From the NCBI GenBank assembly GCA_964035015.1, contig OZ036004.1:10199076-10263075 (forward strand): a DNA stretch of 64,000 bases, read 5' to 3'. The stretch comes from Corallium rubrum. Lineage: Eukaryota > Cnidaria > Anthozoa > Scleralcyonacea > Coralliidae. Position 1 is the stretch's first letter. Each line of letters opens with the position of its first letter. Position numbers and translations under genes: made by a program. Positions 63,439 through 64,000 of the stretch are shown piece by piece. The notes below the pieces were generated by a model. It worked only from the letters and a program-made list of their open reading frames with translations, was not told the DNA's origin and did no database searches.

Positions 63439-64000
63439 TTGTCAGCAAGTTGTTCACTTATGGTTCGAACAACTTGTTCACGGATAAATCAACAGTCATG
63501 AACAAGTTGTTCCAACAGCACATTTTTATAGCCAACAACGTTGTTCACACATGATACAACATGTTGTAACAGCATGACAAAATAAGAACGATGAACAACA
63601 ATGTTACAACAATGGTGAACATGGTTGATGTATCAACACGTTCTTCGGTTGTCACAACATGCGTGAACAACGGTTGTTGTTTCATCAAGCTGTAACAACT
63701 TGTTGAAACAATGATGAACAATGTTGTTCATTTATCAATGTTGTTCACATATGTCAACAAGTTGTTACAGCATTGAGCATTGTTCAGGCAACAATGCTGT
63801 AACAACTTGCGAGATTTTTACGCGTGTAGTTCGAACAACTTGTTCACGGATAAATCAACAGTCATGAACAAGTTGTTCCAACAGCACATTTTTTATAGCC
63901 AACAACGTTGTTCGCACATGATACAACATGTTGTAAGAGCATGACGAAATAACAACGATGAACAACAATGTTACAACAATGGTGAACATGGTTGATGCAT
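63439..64000. repeat. Duplicated 367-bp block rich in AACAA..TTGTT palindromes
   Basis: The block starting GTTCGAACAACTTGTTCACG at 63462 recurs at 63829 and continues past the window edge. It is made almost entirely of variants of AACAACTTGTT, AACAATGTTGTT and GTTGTAACA. No coding sequence. Confidence 0.9.

Overview
The window is nuclear DNA of an animal. Genes are split into exons with GT..AG introns, the families are metazoan (EXD2, supervillin, a PAN-EGF-fibrinogen-like secreted protein), and there are Ty3/Gypsy, BEL/Pao, Penelope-like and non-LTR retroelements, many small inverted-repeat DNA transposons and long minisatellites. The mix, especially the secreted PAN/EGF protein with its WTLIQSY-type terminal domain, best fits a cnidarian or another early-branching invertebrate. 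I cannot name the species from the sequence.

Layout. 1-6240 is one satellite block built from a 17-bp unit. 6294-7476 holds the 3' end of a secreted PAN-EGF-fibrinogen-like gene with a small frameshifting duplication. 7.6-9.3 kb holds another minisatellite, a LINE 3' end and a TTAA-flanked MITE. From about 10.66 to 53.7 kb lies an old tandem segmental duplication. Copy A is EXD2-A (minus strand, exons 22475 to 10661) followed by an intronless DUF924 gene (25054-25728, plus strand). Copy B is EXD2-B (minus strand, exons 44121 to 28283) followed by a decayed DUF924 remnant (51389-51565). Both EXD2 copies can be joined through four exons in frame (756 and 728 codons). Copy B lacks a segment before its zinc-binding C-terminal domain. 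From 53.9 kb onwards the minus strand carries the last seven recognised exons of a supervillin-like gene (headpiece and last gelsolin-like region), which continues past the right edge of the window.

Mobile DNA fills the introns. A young Ty3/Gypsy element (identical 139-bp LTRs, GTAAG target duplication) sits in EXD2-A intron 3. A young BEL/Pao element (225-bp LTRs, ATTAT target duplication) sits inside a LINE tail in EXD2-B intron 1. That BEL/Pao element is the most unusual object here. It keeps one long open frame, but the reverse transcriptase, RNase H and most of the integrase are replaced by a repeat-rich acidic segment of about 500 codons. A Penelope-like element with a changed catalytic motif and a hAT MITE insertion lies between EXD2-B and the DUF924 remnant. 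Its 3' end carries a hammerhead-ribozyme-like core, and a second copy of that core sits inside a palindrome at 42.4 kb.

The right third of the window (50-63 kb) is studded with 50-150 bp palindromes. Their arms differ but several share a centre resembling CTCGGC..GCCTCG. A tRNA-derived SINE occurs at least three times. The host genes do not form an operon or pathway. EXD2 and DUF924 are divergent neighbours that were duplicated together; supervillin is an unrelated cytoskeletal gene.
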